32,907 nt of DNA from a bacterium. GTDB lineage: Bacteria > Bacteroidota > Bacteroidia > Cytophagales > Cyclobacteriaceae. Positions 8,741-15,752 of the stretch are shown piece after piece. The notes below the pieces were generated by a model. That model ran no database searches and had not been told where the DNA came from. It worked only from the letters and a program-made list of their open reading frames with translations. How positions within the stretch are numbered: the first letter of the stretch is position 1; every line of letters starts with the position of its first letter. The stretch covers positions 1 through 32,907 of the forward strand of contig JANSWY010000058.1 in NCBI GenBank assembly GCA_024743255.1, in the 5' to 3' direction. The translations under genes were made by a program, and so were the position numbers.

Positions 8741-9507
8741 TAGTTATTCTTTGAAAGTTTTAGTATCAAACCAATATTGATCCCCGAATAACCAGCAAAT
8801 AGGTCCTGGTCAAATCCGGTCAAACTGGAGTAATTATTATTCCAGGATGCATAAACTCCAATCGGGTCAATCGGTCTGAACACTAGTTTTAAGTCCAGTG
8901 AACTATTAAGGTTCTGGAAAAACAACAATGCTTTTGCGTCAAAGTCATCATCAAGATCAGAACGAATACCCATTGAAATCAAGTTAAATGAGAAGTCTCC
9001 AATAACCTCCAGCTTCGAAGTGATTGGAACAGAAAAAAGTGCGTTATATTCAACTGGTATCTGGATAAAGTATGACGACAGTTTAGACTCCAGTCTTCCA
9101 CCGGTTGCTACATTTTGCTTCCTTTCATAGGCACTCAAACTGTATCCTGGACCCATCCAAATATTGATTTGTTTTGTTCCAATTGAAAGAGAAGGTATTT
9201 GAAATAGATGATTAACATTTAGCCGAAAGTCAAGTATCTCTGCAGAGAGATTGTCTTGATCACTGTTTTTGATGTCGTCTCCTTGCATTAGTTGAAATCC
9301 AAACCTGAAGACTCTTTTGTCTTTGGCTCTTTCCAATTGAGTGGAAAAAAGTGAGGTTACTCCAGAGTATCTGCTTTCTGAAATATATTCGTCAGTGTTC
9401 GCGAATTGAGCTATGCCATACCCACCGGAAATGGACGTGGACTGTCCCATTAAGTTCTGAACGCAGAAAAACAGAAAAAGGGAAAGCATAGTTTGTTTCA
9501 TCTCCAT
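8740..9507 (-). CDS. Probable outer-membrane beta-barrel protein
   Basis: The ATG at 9505-9507 gives 255 residues; a second ATG six bases downstream (9501) and a GTG at 9513 are alternatives. A signal peptide ends near NLMGQ. The mature protein is built of alternating-hydrophobicity strands separated by polar turns, for example RVFRFGFQLM, KQINIWMGPGYSL, YFIQIPVEYNALFSV and IGVYASWNNNYSS. It ends in GINIGLILKLSK. This is typical of small outer-membrane beta barrels (OmpA_b-brl/PorT-like class) of Bacteroidota. The family cannot be fixed by eye. The stop codon overlaps the ATG of the S41 peptidase gene by one base, so the two form an operon. Confidence 0.72.
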   Translation of the reverse strand: MEMKQTMLSLFLFFCVQNLMGQSTSISGGYGIAQFANTDEYISESRYSGVTSLFSTQLERAKDKRVFRFGFQLMQGDDIKNSDQDNLSAEILDFRLNVNHLFQIPSLSIGTKQINIWMGPGYSLSAYERKQNVATGGRLESKLSSYFIQIPVEYNALFSVPITSKLEVIGDFSFNLISMGIRSDLDDDFDAKALLFFQNLNSSLDLKLVFRPIDPIGVYASWNNNYSSLTGFDQDLFAGYSGINIGLILKLSKNN

Positions 9508-9719
9508 AATCACACTTATTAATTCAAAACCCCTTACTCAAATTGAAAAAAACAGGAACCACAGTATTAATCACCTTGCAAATGCATCATATGAACCTCC
9601 GTAAAATCGATCTCACCGAAGATTTAAAAATATTGAAGTTTAAGATATTAGATTTATTCCAGAAGCAAGATGAACTTGTTGAAATATGAAAAATCATTTA
9701 TCTTAAAAAGAAAAGACCT

Positions 9720-10310
9720 ATGAAACAAATCTACAAAATCACACCCTATCTGGCATTAATCATTATTTTCCAGAACTGTAGTCCAAAGTATACTGCAAGC
9801 TTTCAAAAAACGGATAGCAAATATTACAACACTTCCAATCAGACAGTAGAAAATAAAGAGCTGGAAGAACAGATCGTTGTAGAAACCACTCAACCAGAAT
9901 TATTGGCATCTACAAATGAGGAAGTTGTTGAGCAAATAATCACTGAAAATGTAATCAAATCAAAAGTTGAAAGAAGCAAGCAGCTTGAAAATGCAAATAA
10001 AAACCTAAACGAAAGAGAAAAAGAGATTTTGAGTGAAGTTAGGGAGTCATTGAAATCAATGACAAAAGAGGAGAAGAAAGCCCTGAGGTCTACATTTAAG
10101 GAAAAGCTCAAAGAAATGAAAAAATCTGATAGAAGAGATGACGCGGCATTTGTCCTCATTGTTATTCTGTCCATTATTATTCCTCCAGTAGGTATGCTGT
10201 TATATGAGGGAGAGATTACTAATAGATTTTGGTTATCCCTTGTGTTAACGCTACTAGGATATTTACCTGGATTAATCTATACACTTTACGTGGTACTCGG
10301 AGGAAAATAA
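9720..10310 (+). CDS. Lipoprotein with coiled coil and C-terminal YqaE/Pmp3 domain
   Basis: This 196-residue protein has three parts. Residues 1-20 form a lipoprotein signal with Cys20 (IFQNC). Residues about 45-138 are highly charged and helical (EREKEILSEVRESLKS, EEKKALRSTFKEKLKE), a probable coiled coil. Residues about 141-193 match the small YqaE/Pmp3 (UPF0057) membrane family: IIIPPVGMLLYEG, then RFWLSLVLTLLGYLPGLIYTLYVV, with the PP-G and LGYxPG signatures. Stand-alone YqaE proteins have about 55 residues and two helices, and are linked to stress and membrane potential in yeast and plants. A lipid anchor plus two C-terminal helices is an unusual topology that could tether the membrane to another layer. 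It is monocistronic and ends at a strong hairpin. Confidence 0.85.
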   Translation: MKQIYKITPYLALIIIFQNCSPKYTASFQKTDSKYYNTSNQTVENKELEEQIVVETTQPELLASTNEEVVEQIITENVIKSKVERSKQLENANKNLNEREKEILSEVRESLKSMTKEEKKALRSTFKEKLKEMKKSDRRDDAAFVLIVILSIIIPPVGMLLYEGEITNRFWLSLVLTLLGYLPGLIYTLYVVLGGK

Positions 10311-10374
10311 GATATCAAAGTGATCTCGAAGGGATTTGATCTGGTAATGATTTTCTACTAGATTATTAAATTAT

Positions 10375-10398
10375 ACAGCCACCTAAATAGGTGGCTGT
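10375..10398. terminator. Bidirectional hairpin terminator
   Basis: A perfect 10-bp stem (ACAGCCACCT and AGGTGGCTGT) with a 4-base AAAT loop lies between the convergent YqaE-fusion gene and the Cys-rich lipoprotein gene. TTTAG follows on the plus side and an AT-rich run follows on the minus side. Confidence 0.8.
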
Positions 10399-10413
10399 TT
10401 AGCTTATGATCAG

Positions 10414-11304
10414 TTACTTGGTAGAAGTAGTTTCATCATCATAGCGAGCACCCGTACCAGAAGTGCCTGGTTGCCATGATCTTGTGATATTCAAAAGCTT
10501 AGCTTTCACTTCATCATTTAAGTCGCCAGCATATTTATCAACTGCACCATCACCCAAATACATTCCGATGTATGCTAAAATATCGTCAGTTGCCAATCCA
10601 CCTCCCTGACCTACAATTTCTGGAGGAAGATTTAGGATTTGCAAAGGGTCAGAACCTTTTGCCATGCTGGCTTCATTTCTGGTTAAATAGGCATCCCCAT
10701 TTGTGTTTAGTAAGGAAGCAAATTCTTCCGCTACATCATGAGGCATTAATGCTTTAAAATAAATGAGTGCATCAGATACCAGAATAGTTGGGTTGATACT
10801 TGGCGGGGCTCCCTGATAACCACATTCCGCAATGAAGGAATCATCAATATCGATTCCAAGGTTGTTCTCTATATCCAGAATAGCCAATCTTGAGTTACAT
10901 GGATTACTTACAACCCCTTCTAGCGATACAAAATAACCATCGCTATTGAGGCATCCTGTGCCGTTTGCTACTGTTTGCACACAAGCAGTATTATTAGGGT
11001 TCCAATTTGGTGCAGCACATTCACCTGAATTGTTATTACCTCCATCATTGATTCCTCCGTCATTATTCCCTGAGTCATTATTTCCACCATCATTTGAATT
11101 ACCTCCCTGATTGCATCCACCAGAGGCTGCCTGTGCAGCATCTTCCCAGCATCTTGCACATGCTTGATACGGATGTGAGCTAGGACAATTCAAAGAGGTC
11201 GGTTCTGTCATGGTTACATCTGAGAGTCCATCCTCTTCACACGAAAAAAGAACGGTACTCATTAAAATAAGGGCTAAACCCCAAAAACTAGAATTAGTGT
11301 TCAT
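10414..11304 (-). CDS. Cys-rich lipoprotein with Gly/Asn/Asp repeat linker
   Basis: This 296-residue protein has a lipobox (LFSC, Cys22). The mature part contains nine further cysteines (about 40, 49, 52, 64, 96, 108, 118, 136 and 161), including CARC. These flank a low-complexity linker of GGNND-type units (about 67-94) and suggest disulfide-bonded surface segments. The C-terminal half (about 170-260) is helical and includes an EF-hand-like loop NTNGDAYLTRNE (200-211) with acceptable ligands at positions 1, 3, 5 and 12. I do not recognise the family. The linker probably projects the domain from the membrane. The gene is divergent from the haem-c lipoprotein gene across a 210-base spacer and ends at the hairpin at 10375-10398. 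Confidence 0.75.
   Translation of the reverse strand: MNTNSSFWGLALILMSTVLFSCEEDGLSDVTMTEPTSLNCPSSHPYQACARCWEDAAQAASGGCNQGGNSNDGGNNDSGNNDGGINDGGNNNSGECAAPNWNPNNTACVQTVANGTGCLNSDGYFVSLEGVVSNPCNSRLAILDIENNLGIDIDDSFIAECGYQGAPPSINPTILVSDALIYFKALMPHDVAEEFASLLNTNGDAYLTRNEASMAKGSDPLQILNLPPEIVGQGGGLATDDILAYIGMYLGDGAVDKYAGDLNDEVKAKLLNITRSWQPGTSGTGARYDDETTSTK
11023..11106 (-). repeat. 15-bp imperfect tandem repeat coding a Gly/Asn/Asp linker
   Basis: About five units of roughly 15 bases, each coding a variant of G-G-N-N-D (GGNND, SGNND, GGIND, GGNNN), lie inside the Cys-rich lipoprotein gene. The first unit is 18 bases. Codon use varies between units (AAT/AAC, GAT/GAC, GGA/GGT), so the array is not freshly duplicated, though its length could still vary between strains. 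Confidence 0.75.
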
Positions 11305-11349
11305 AGGTAAAACATTTTAATCTTCAAATCATTTAATTATTGATCCTTG

Positions 11350-11379
11350 CAAATAAATGTCTACTAAGAAGGGATTCAA
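11350..11379 (-). promoter_or_regulatory. Possible Bacteroidota-type promoter for the Cys-rich lipoprotein
   Basis: On the minus strand TTG (11377-11379) and TTTATTTG (11350-11357) are separated by 19 bases. This is close to the Bacteroidota sigma-A pattern of a -33 TTTG and a -7 TAnnTTTG, with one mismatch in the -7 box. It would put the transcript start about 40 bases before the ATG at 11304. Confidence 0.3.
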
Positions 11380-11514
11380 CAAATCAACCACTACATCACC
11401 ACACTTACACTACTGTTCTACCACACACCTGTACCATATTGATTTTTAATATGAGCCATTTCTCATTATTTGCTGCTCCGAAACCTAGTTTATCAAAACT
11501 AAAAAGTGAAACTA

Positions 11515-12903
11515 ATGACTGGAACCAAGACTATTTGTTTATTGATTCTTTGCAAGACTTCATTATTCTTAATGAGTTGTGAAGAAGTCTCCAAGGAAAA
11601 TCAATTTAATTCCCAGGGTGGAATTGAGATAAAAGGAAAAATATGTCCGTCATCTTATGATGATATAATCGTTGAATTAACATCCTCACAAATGGATGAG
11701 AATGACCGATTAAAGGAAGTTTCCTTCGAGAGCATAATGGAATTTATGGATAAGCATAAAATCAATACAATCACTGGTTTATTGAATAGTCTACCTGATC
11801 ACTATCGCAATAATTTTTCTTTAGTCGAACATACACGTGGTGAGGGACAATCAGATTTAAACTTCCCAAGAATTGTCCTATTCGGTCCTGATGGAAGATT
11901 TATGTTGAATGTTGGTACAAAGCCAGAGGACCCAAAGTATAACTTGCTTGATGGTGCTGAATTAAATAATAAAACCGGTCATTGGGAATTCTCTCAATTG
12001 GATTTTACAAAAAGGAAACCAATGTTGATAAAAGAGCCTAATGAATGTAAGAGGTGTCACGGCAGAAAAGATCCAAGGCCAATATGGGGAACAAGTTTGG
12101 ACTGGCCAGGAGTATTTGGTGACAATGAAGCTCCTGGAATGACTGGAGATGCACTATCTATGAATCATATAAGAAGGATGAATGAGATCAGAAATCATCA
12201 TGGTGGTTCAGACAGGTTTGACTTTCTAGAATGGAAATCCAATGAAAAGTTGATGTCTGGTGGATTTAGAAGAATTGCAAACAATGCTTTTGGACCTGAA
12301 TTATTGGTAAGTAACCAAATCATTGGCTCTGCAACCGGAAGAGGAGCATTCCTAAGACTTAAATCAAAAAATCCAGAGAAATACGTATCACTGAGAGAAC
12401 ACATCCTGCTTGCAGCATTCGAGGAACATCAATTGGAATCTAAACCAAAACTGAATCGATTATTATTTGAACTAGGTCTTGATGTAAATGAGTCGTTCTC
12501 ACTTGCCACACTATTTGAAGAGGAAGAACCAAATGTGAATTGGAGTCTGGGAGATGGAGACTTATATGAGCAAATCTATTTACAAGTACTACACGACCTT
12601 TCAGAGAGTGACCCAGAGATAAGAAAGATTCTTACAAATACACCTAGTCCCAACCCCATCTTCAGCTGCCCGGATATTGTTCAAAATATTCAGGAATTGA
12701 TCGACTATAAAATGCTGCACCTTTATTATTTACAAGGAAAAGAAAGATATGAGGTCAATAAAGTTTACTATCCATTGGAAGTGGAGCGAGTTTTCGATCT
12801 TGTAATGGAACCAGTCTCTGAGCCATTAATAAATTATCTCAAAAATAAAATATTAGCCGGGGTTCTCAAGAAGTCGCATTATCCCACTATTGAACCAAAC
12901 TGA
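11515..12903 (+). CDS. Lipoprotein with a CxxCH haem-c motif
   Basis: The ATG at 11515 gives 462 residues; an in-frame GTG at 11506 would add three. The signal peptide ends in a lipobox FLMSC (Cys22). A single CKRCH motif (Cys178, Cys181, His182) lies within NECKRCHGRKDPRPIW and predicts covalent haem c attachment in the periplasm. Several Met residues follow (for example in PGMTGD and ALSMNH), but no classical distal ligand motif is clear. The protein is far longer than an ordinary mono-haem cytochrome c, with helical regions on both sides of the motif. Its family is not recognised. The DUF1080 gene follows 51 bases later on the same strand, so they may be cotranscribed. A redox or electron-transfer role is inferred only from the haem motif. 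Confidence 0.75.
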   Translation: MTGTKTICLLILCKTSLFLMSCEEVSKENQFNSQGGIEIKGKICPSSYDDIIVELTSSQMDENDRLKEVSFESIMEFMDKHKINTITGLLNSLPDHYRNNFSLVEHTRGEGQSDLNFPRIVLFGPDGRFMLNVGTKPEDPKYNLLDGAELNNKTGHWEFSQLDFTKRKPMLIKEPNECKRCHGRKDPRPIWGTSLDWPGVFGDNEAPGMTGDALSMNHIRRMNEIRNHHGGSDRFDFLEWKSNEKLMSGGFRRIANNAFGPELLVSNQIIGSATGRGAFLRLKSKNPEKYVSLREHILLAAFEEHQLESKPKLNRLLFELGLDVNESFSLATLFEEEEPNVNWSLGDGDLYEQIYLQVLHDLSESDPEIRKILTNTPSPNPIFSCPDIVQNIQELIDYKMLHLYYLQGKERYEVNKVYYPLEVERVFDLVMEPVSEPLINYLKNKILAGVLKKSHYPTIEPN

Positions 12904-12954
12904 TTTTTTACTATCGAATCTACAATTATATTTAAGGAATTAAAGATGTAGATA

Positions 12955-13881
12955 ATGAAGAAAAATGTAGTCGGCCTACTTTTAATGGCTCTGTTATGTA
13001 GCAACGCATATTCCCAGGACAATCCTCTTGTCGGAAGATGGGATTTAGAAATTGAATATCAAGGTAGAAAAGTCCCATCCTGGTTGGAAGTCAGGAGATC
13101 CGGATATACCTCAATCATTGGCCGTTTTGTTTATTCTTCAGGGAGTGCCAGACCTGTTGCTGAAATCAAATATGATAGTGGTAAATTTAGCTTCAAGATC
13201 CCTCCTCAATGGGAGCCTGAAAGAACAGAATTGGAATTTACAGGTACCATCACTGAATCAGGTTTGGAAGGTCAAATGACTTTTGCTAATGGCGACACCT
13301 ATAATTGGAATGCTGTGAAGGCTCCAAAATTAAAAGATATTGAAGAACCAAATTGGGGTGAACCGATTAACCTTTTTAATGGTGAAAATCTAAAAGGGTG
13401 GACCGCCGACAGGGAAGAAAATCAGTGGATTGTCAAAGACGGAATTCTAACAAGCCCATCCAGTGGCGCAAATTTAATTTCAGATCAGAAATTCTGGGAT
13501 TTTAAGGTGACTACAGAATTTAGGTATCAGGAAAATGGGAATAGTGGTATATATCTGAGAGGAAGATATGAAACTCAAATCTTTGATAGTCAAAATATCG
13601 AAATTGATGATTTGCAATTTGGTGGAGTTTATGGTTTTTTGGAACCAAATTTCAACGCCGCAAGAGCTCCGGGAGAATGGCAAAAAATGGAGATCACTTT
13701 AATAGGTAGAAGAATTACGGTAGTAGCCAATGGGATAACAGTCCTTGAAAATCAGATCATACCAGGAATCACAGGGGGAGCACTTAATAGTAATGAAGGC
13801 GAGCCTGGACCATTTATGCTTCAAGGGGATCATCAGCCTATTGAGTTCAAATCATTTGTGGTAACTCCTAGGTTAGACTGA
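12955..13881 (+). CDS. DUF1080 (3-keto-disaccharide hydrolase-like) secreted protein
   Basis: This 308-residue protein has a Sec signal peptide (cleavage near AYSQ, residue 20). An N-terminal lipocalin-like beta domain (about 24-118, starting NPLVGRWDLEI) precedes a DUF1080 domain (about 136-306). DUF1080 landmarks are LFNGENLKGW (140-149), the GNSGIYLRG element (195-203), YETQIFDS (205-212), and the later GEWQKMEITLIGRRITVVANG strands. DUF1080 is a concanavalin-like fold, and characterised members act on 3-keto-glycosides. Dehydrogenase partners that make 3-keto sugars are not seen in this window, so the substrate is open. The gene follows the haem-c lipoprotein by 51 bases and ends at a terminator. 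Confidence 0.88.
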   Translation: MKKNVVGLLLMALLCSNAYSQDNPLVGRWDLEIEYQGRKVPSWLEVRRSGYTSIIGRFVYSSGSARPVAEIKYDSGKFSFKIPPQWEPERTELEFTGTITESGLEGQMTFANGDTYNWNAVKAPKLKDIEEPNWGEPINLFNGENLKGWTADREENQWIVKDGILTSPSSGANLISDQKFWDFKVTTEFRYQENGNSGIYLRGRYETQIFDSQNIEIDDLQFGGVYGFLEPNFNAARAPGEWQKMEITLIGRRITVVANGITVLENQIIPGITGGALNSNEGEPGPFMLQGDHQPIEFKSFVVTPRLD

Positions 13882-13899
13882 GTTTACAAAAGATAAAAA

Positions 13900-13923
13900 A
13901 AGCCCCAGCTTAAACCGGGGCTT
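13900..13923. terminator. Bidirectional hairpin terminator
   Basis: AAGCCCC and GGGGCTT form a 7-bp stem around a 10-base loop. On the minus strand it is followed by seven T, an excellent intrinsic terminator for the lipoprotein pair. On the plus strand the tail is only CTTG, so it is weaker for the DUF1080 gene. Confidence 0.85.
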
Positions 13924-13946
13924 CTTGATTACACCTAAAACTGAAA

Positions 13947-14654
13947 CTAAAAGCTTCTAAAGTGAAAATATCCTGACTGCACTACATCGAAAGTGGTGTA
14001 TGGCATTACTCCTCCTCCACCAAGGTCTATCATTGTAGTTACGGCATCAGCCTCTGCTATTGCTATCAATCTTTTAATCCAATCGTAAAACTGAATTCTG
14101 CCTGAAGTTGAGCCAAAAAACTCTGCTCCATTCAATCCATTTGGATTCCAAAAGTGGAAAGAGTGCTTCAATACAGATAGGAAATTCAGATAACGTTGCT
14201 GATCAACAGGTGTCAATCTTGGTAGATTTTGTAAACGATCTTCAATCCAATCATTCATTGAATCTTTCTCAGTAAATGAATCCAGGGATTCAAAATCTCT
14301 AATCGCCTGGTTATACAGTGCTTCAGAAATTAATCCTTTTGAATTCAATTCCTCCAGCATTGAAAATGGTGAACTGTAATCATCGTACCAGTAAATTGCG
14401 CTTAGAAATTCTTCTGAGTATCTGCTCGATAAAACTTCAATTGCATTCTCCCTGAAAGTTTCTGCTGTCGTTTTTGCAGGTAAGTTTTCCAGTAAGAATT
14501 GAAGTTCCTCATTGTGGGCTTCACCCCTTGCATTAAACTCCTTTGATTCCTGATTTATTCCTGAATTGGTTTCTGGAAAGTCTGAGATCATTTCATTTTC
14601 CTGGCATGAAAGAAAGCTCACCAGACTTATTGCTATAATGATGTATTTAAACAT
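13947..14654 (-). CDS. Lipoprotein A of a paralogous pair (FWxP/TSGR motifs)
   Basis: This 235-residue lipoprotein has a lipobox FLSC (Cys17). It resembles its upstream neighbour: both have an AHNEEL/KHNEL segment shortly after the anchor (here 47-51), a mostly helical middle, and a C-terminal block with FWNP (168-171), GAEFF (176-180) and TSGR (183-186). A hydrophobic helix follows (IKRLIAIAEADAVTTMIDLGGGG, about 193-215). Here the tail is short and ends SGYFHFRSF instead of continuing as a Gly/Ala-rich stretch. I know similar HN-x-L lipoproteins only as uncharacterised Bacteroidota proteins. It lies 24 bases after the partner gene on the same strand and is followed by a strong terminator, so the two form a small operon. 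Confidence 0.75.
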   Translation of the reverse strand: MFKYIIIAISLVSFLSCQENEMISDFPETNSGINQESKEFNARGEAHNEELQFLLENLPAKTTAETFRENAIEVLSSRYSEEFLSAIYWYDDYSSPFSMLEELNSKGLISEALYNQAIRDFESLDSFTEKDSMNDWIEDRLQNLPRLTPVDQQRYLNFLSVLKHSFHFWNPNGLNGAEFFGSTSGRIQFYDWIKRLIAIAEADAVTTMIDLGGGGVMPYTTFDVVQSGYFHFRSF

Positions 14655-14678
14655 GATTCTTGAATTTAAAATGGTTAA

Positions 14679-15500
14679 TTAAATAGCCTTACCAATAGAT
14701 GCGCCAACACCTGTAACTAATCCTACAGCACTTGCAGTTGGCACTCCACCTAAAAGTGGGTTTGGTAATGCAGATGCTCCTCCAGTTGCTGTAACTGATC
14801 CAATAGCTCCAGTTGCAATTCCAACAGTGTCTGCAAGAAAGATAGCACCCCATCCTGGCCAAGCTTCTGCTCTACCAGAAGTTTCGCCATTTCTGAATTG
14901 CTCTGCTCTGCCCATTCCTCCTTGCTCAACTGGATACCAGAACAAAACAGAATTGATAGCAACATCAACAGCCATCTGATAAATCACAGCATCATGACCT
15001 TTCAATTCTCCAATATTCTCATCTCTATGGCTAATCATAGCGATTTGAAGATCCTCCACTACTTCGGTTCCATCTGCATCCCAAAATGCTTCAGCAAAAA
15101 GAACCATCTTCTCTGCTAAAATTGAAGAAGCTCCCTGCCCAACCCAATATCTTGGGCTTAGGATATCATCTTTGATTGTTTCATATGACACATCGTCACT
15201 CACCAAGTTGCTAAATGCTTTTGGACTCATATCATACTTAGCACAAAACTCAGCTGTCTCGGTTCTAAGGATTCTATTAATCTCCTTTGCCACGCTCTCA
15301 GAGTCATCTGTTTCAATTGACCAGTTAGCAATTACGATATCTGCAAGCTCGTTGTGCTTTTGGCCAATTTGATGGTTTTGAACTTCTAATACAGCTTTCG
15401 ATGAAGTATCAGGATTGGTGTTTAATTCTTGATTTTCAATACAAGAATATAGGGTAATGATTAAACTCATCGTAAGACAAGTAATGATTAACTTTCTCAT
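14679..15500 (-). CDS. Lipoprotein B of the pair, with Gly/Ala-rich hydrophobic tail
   Basis: This 273-residue lipoprotein has a lipobox LYSC (Cys20). Shared with lipoprotein A are KHNEL (48-52), FWYP (187-190), GRAEQF (197-202), TSGR (207-210) and an aromatic segment WPGWGAIFLAD (214-224). The tail (about 224-273) is rich in Gly, Ala, Val and Thr with many GxxxG-type spacings. It looks like the glycine-zipper segments of membrane-inserting peptides and some bacteriocins. Whether it inserts in membranes is inference. The gene starts 252 bases downstream of the end of the exporter operon and has its own upstream region, which holds an inverted repeat at 15573-15602. Function unknown. Confidence 0.75.
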   Translation of the reverse strand: MRKLIITCLTMSLIITLYSCIENQELNTNPDTSSKAVLEVQNHQIGQKHNELADIVIANWSIETDDSESVAKEINRILRTETAEFCAKYDMSPKAFSNLVSDDVSYETIKDDILSPRYWVGQGASSILAEKMVLFAEAFWDADGTEVVEDLQIAMISHRDENIGELKGHDAVIYQMAVDVAINSVLFWYPVEQGGMGRAEQFRNGETSGRAEAWPGWGAIFLADTVGIATGAIGSVTATGGASALPNPLLGGVPTASAVGLVTGVGASIGKAI

Positions 15501-15572
15501 GGTTTGTTAAGTTAAAGTGGTTATTAAATTGATTTAAATACCATTCCAACTTCCCCGGGTTTGTGGACATAA

Positions 15573-15602
15573 TTACATGCTTTGTTGGTTATTGGCATGT
15601 AA
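15573..15602. promoter_or_regulatory. Inverted repeat upstream of the lipoprotein pair
   Basis: TTACATGC (15573-15580) and GCATGTAA (15595-15602) are perfect 8-base arms around a 14-base spacer. They lie 73-102 bases upstream of the ATG of lipoprotein B. The spacing places the arms about two helical turns apart on one face, which suits a dimeric regulator. The spacer is long for a terminator and no U-tract follows. Confidence 0.4.
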
Positions 15603-15720
15603 CGGCATTACAAACATGAGAAGAGTTTCTGAGAGATGATTACATAATCGATTAAGCGGTGGGATAATTAGATTATTCGTAACGGTTTTGTGAGTGAGTG
15701 GTGTCAGATAAAAAGTAATT

Positions 15721-15744
15721 GGGTCCACAAGCAACAGTGGACCC
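15721..15744 (-). terminator. Terminator of the exporter operon
   Basis: GGGTCCAC and GTGGACCC form a perfect 8-bp stem around an 8-base loop, 8 bases after the stop of the ATPase gene. On the minus strand an AATTAC run and then five T follow. This separates the exporter operon from the lipoprotein pair. Confidence 0.75.
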
Positions 15745-15752
15745 TTAACTTA

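Noticed and set aside
12955-13881. A polysaccharide utilisation locus around the DUF1080 gene
   Set aside because: No SusC/SusD pair, glycoside hydrolase or sugar dehydrogenase is present near it. The TonB receptor is 8 kb away and has no SusD partner.
14679-14850. Calling the Gly/Ala-rich tail a bacteriocin
   Set aside because: The protein is a 273-residue lipoprotein without a double-Gly leader or a C39 peptidase nearby. Only the composition of the tail resembles bacteriocins.
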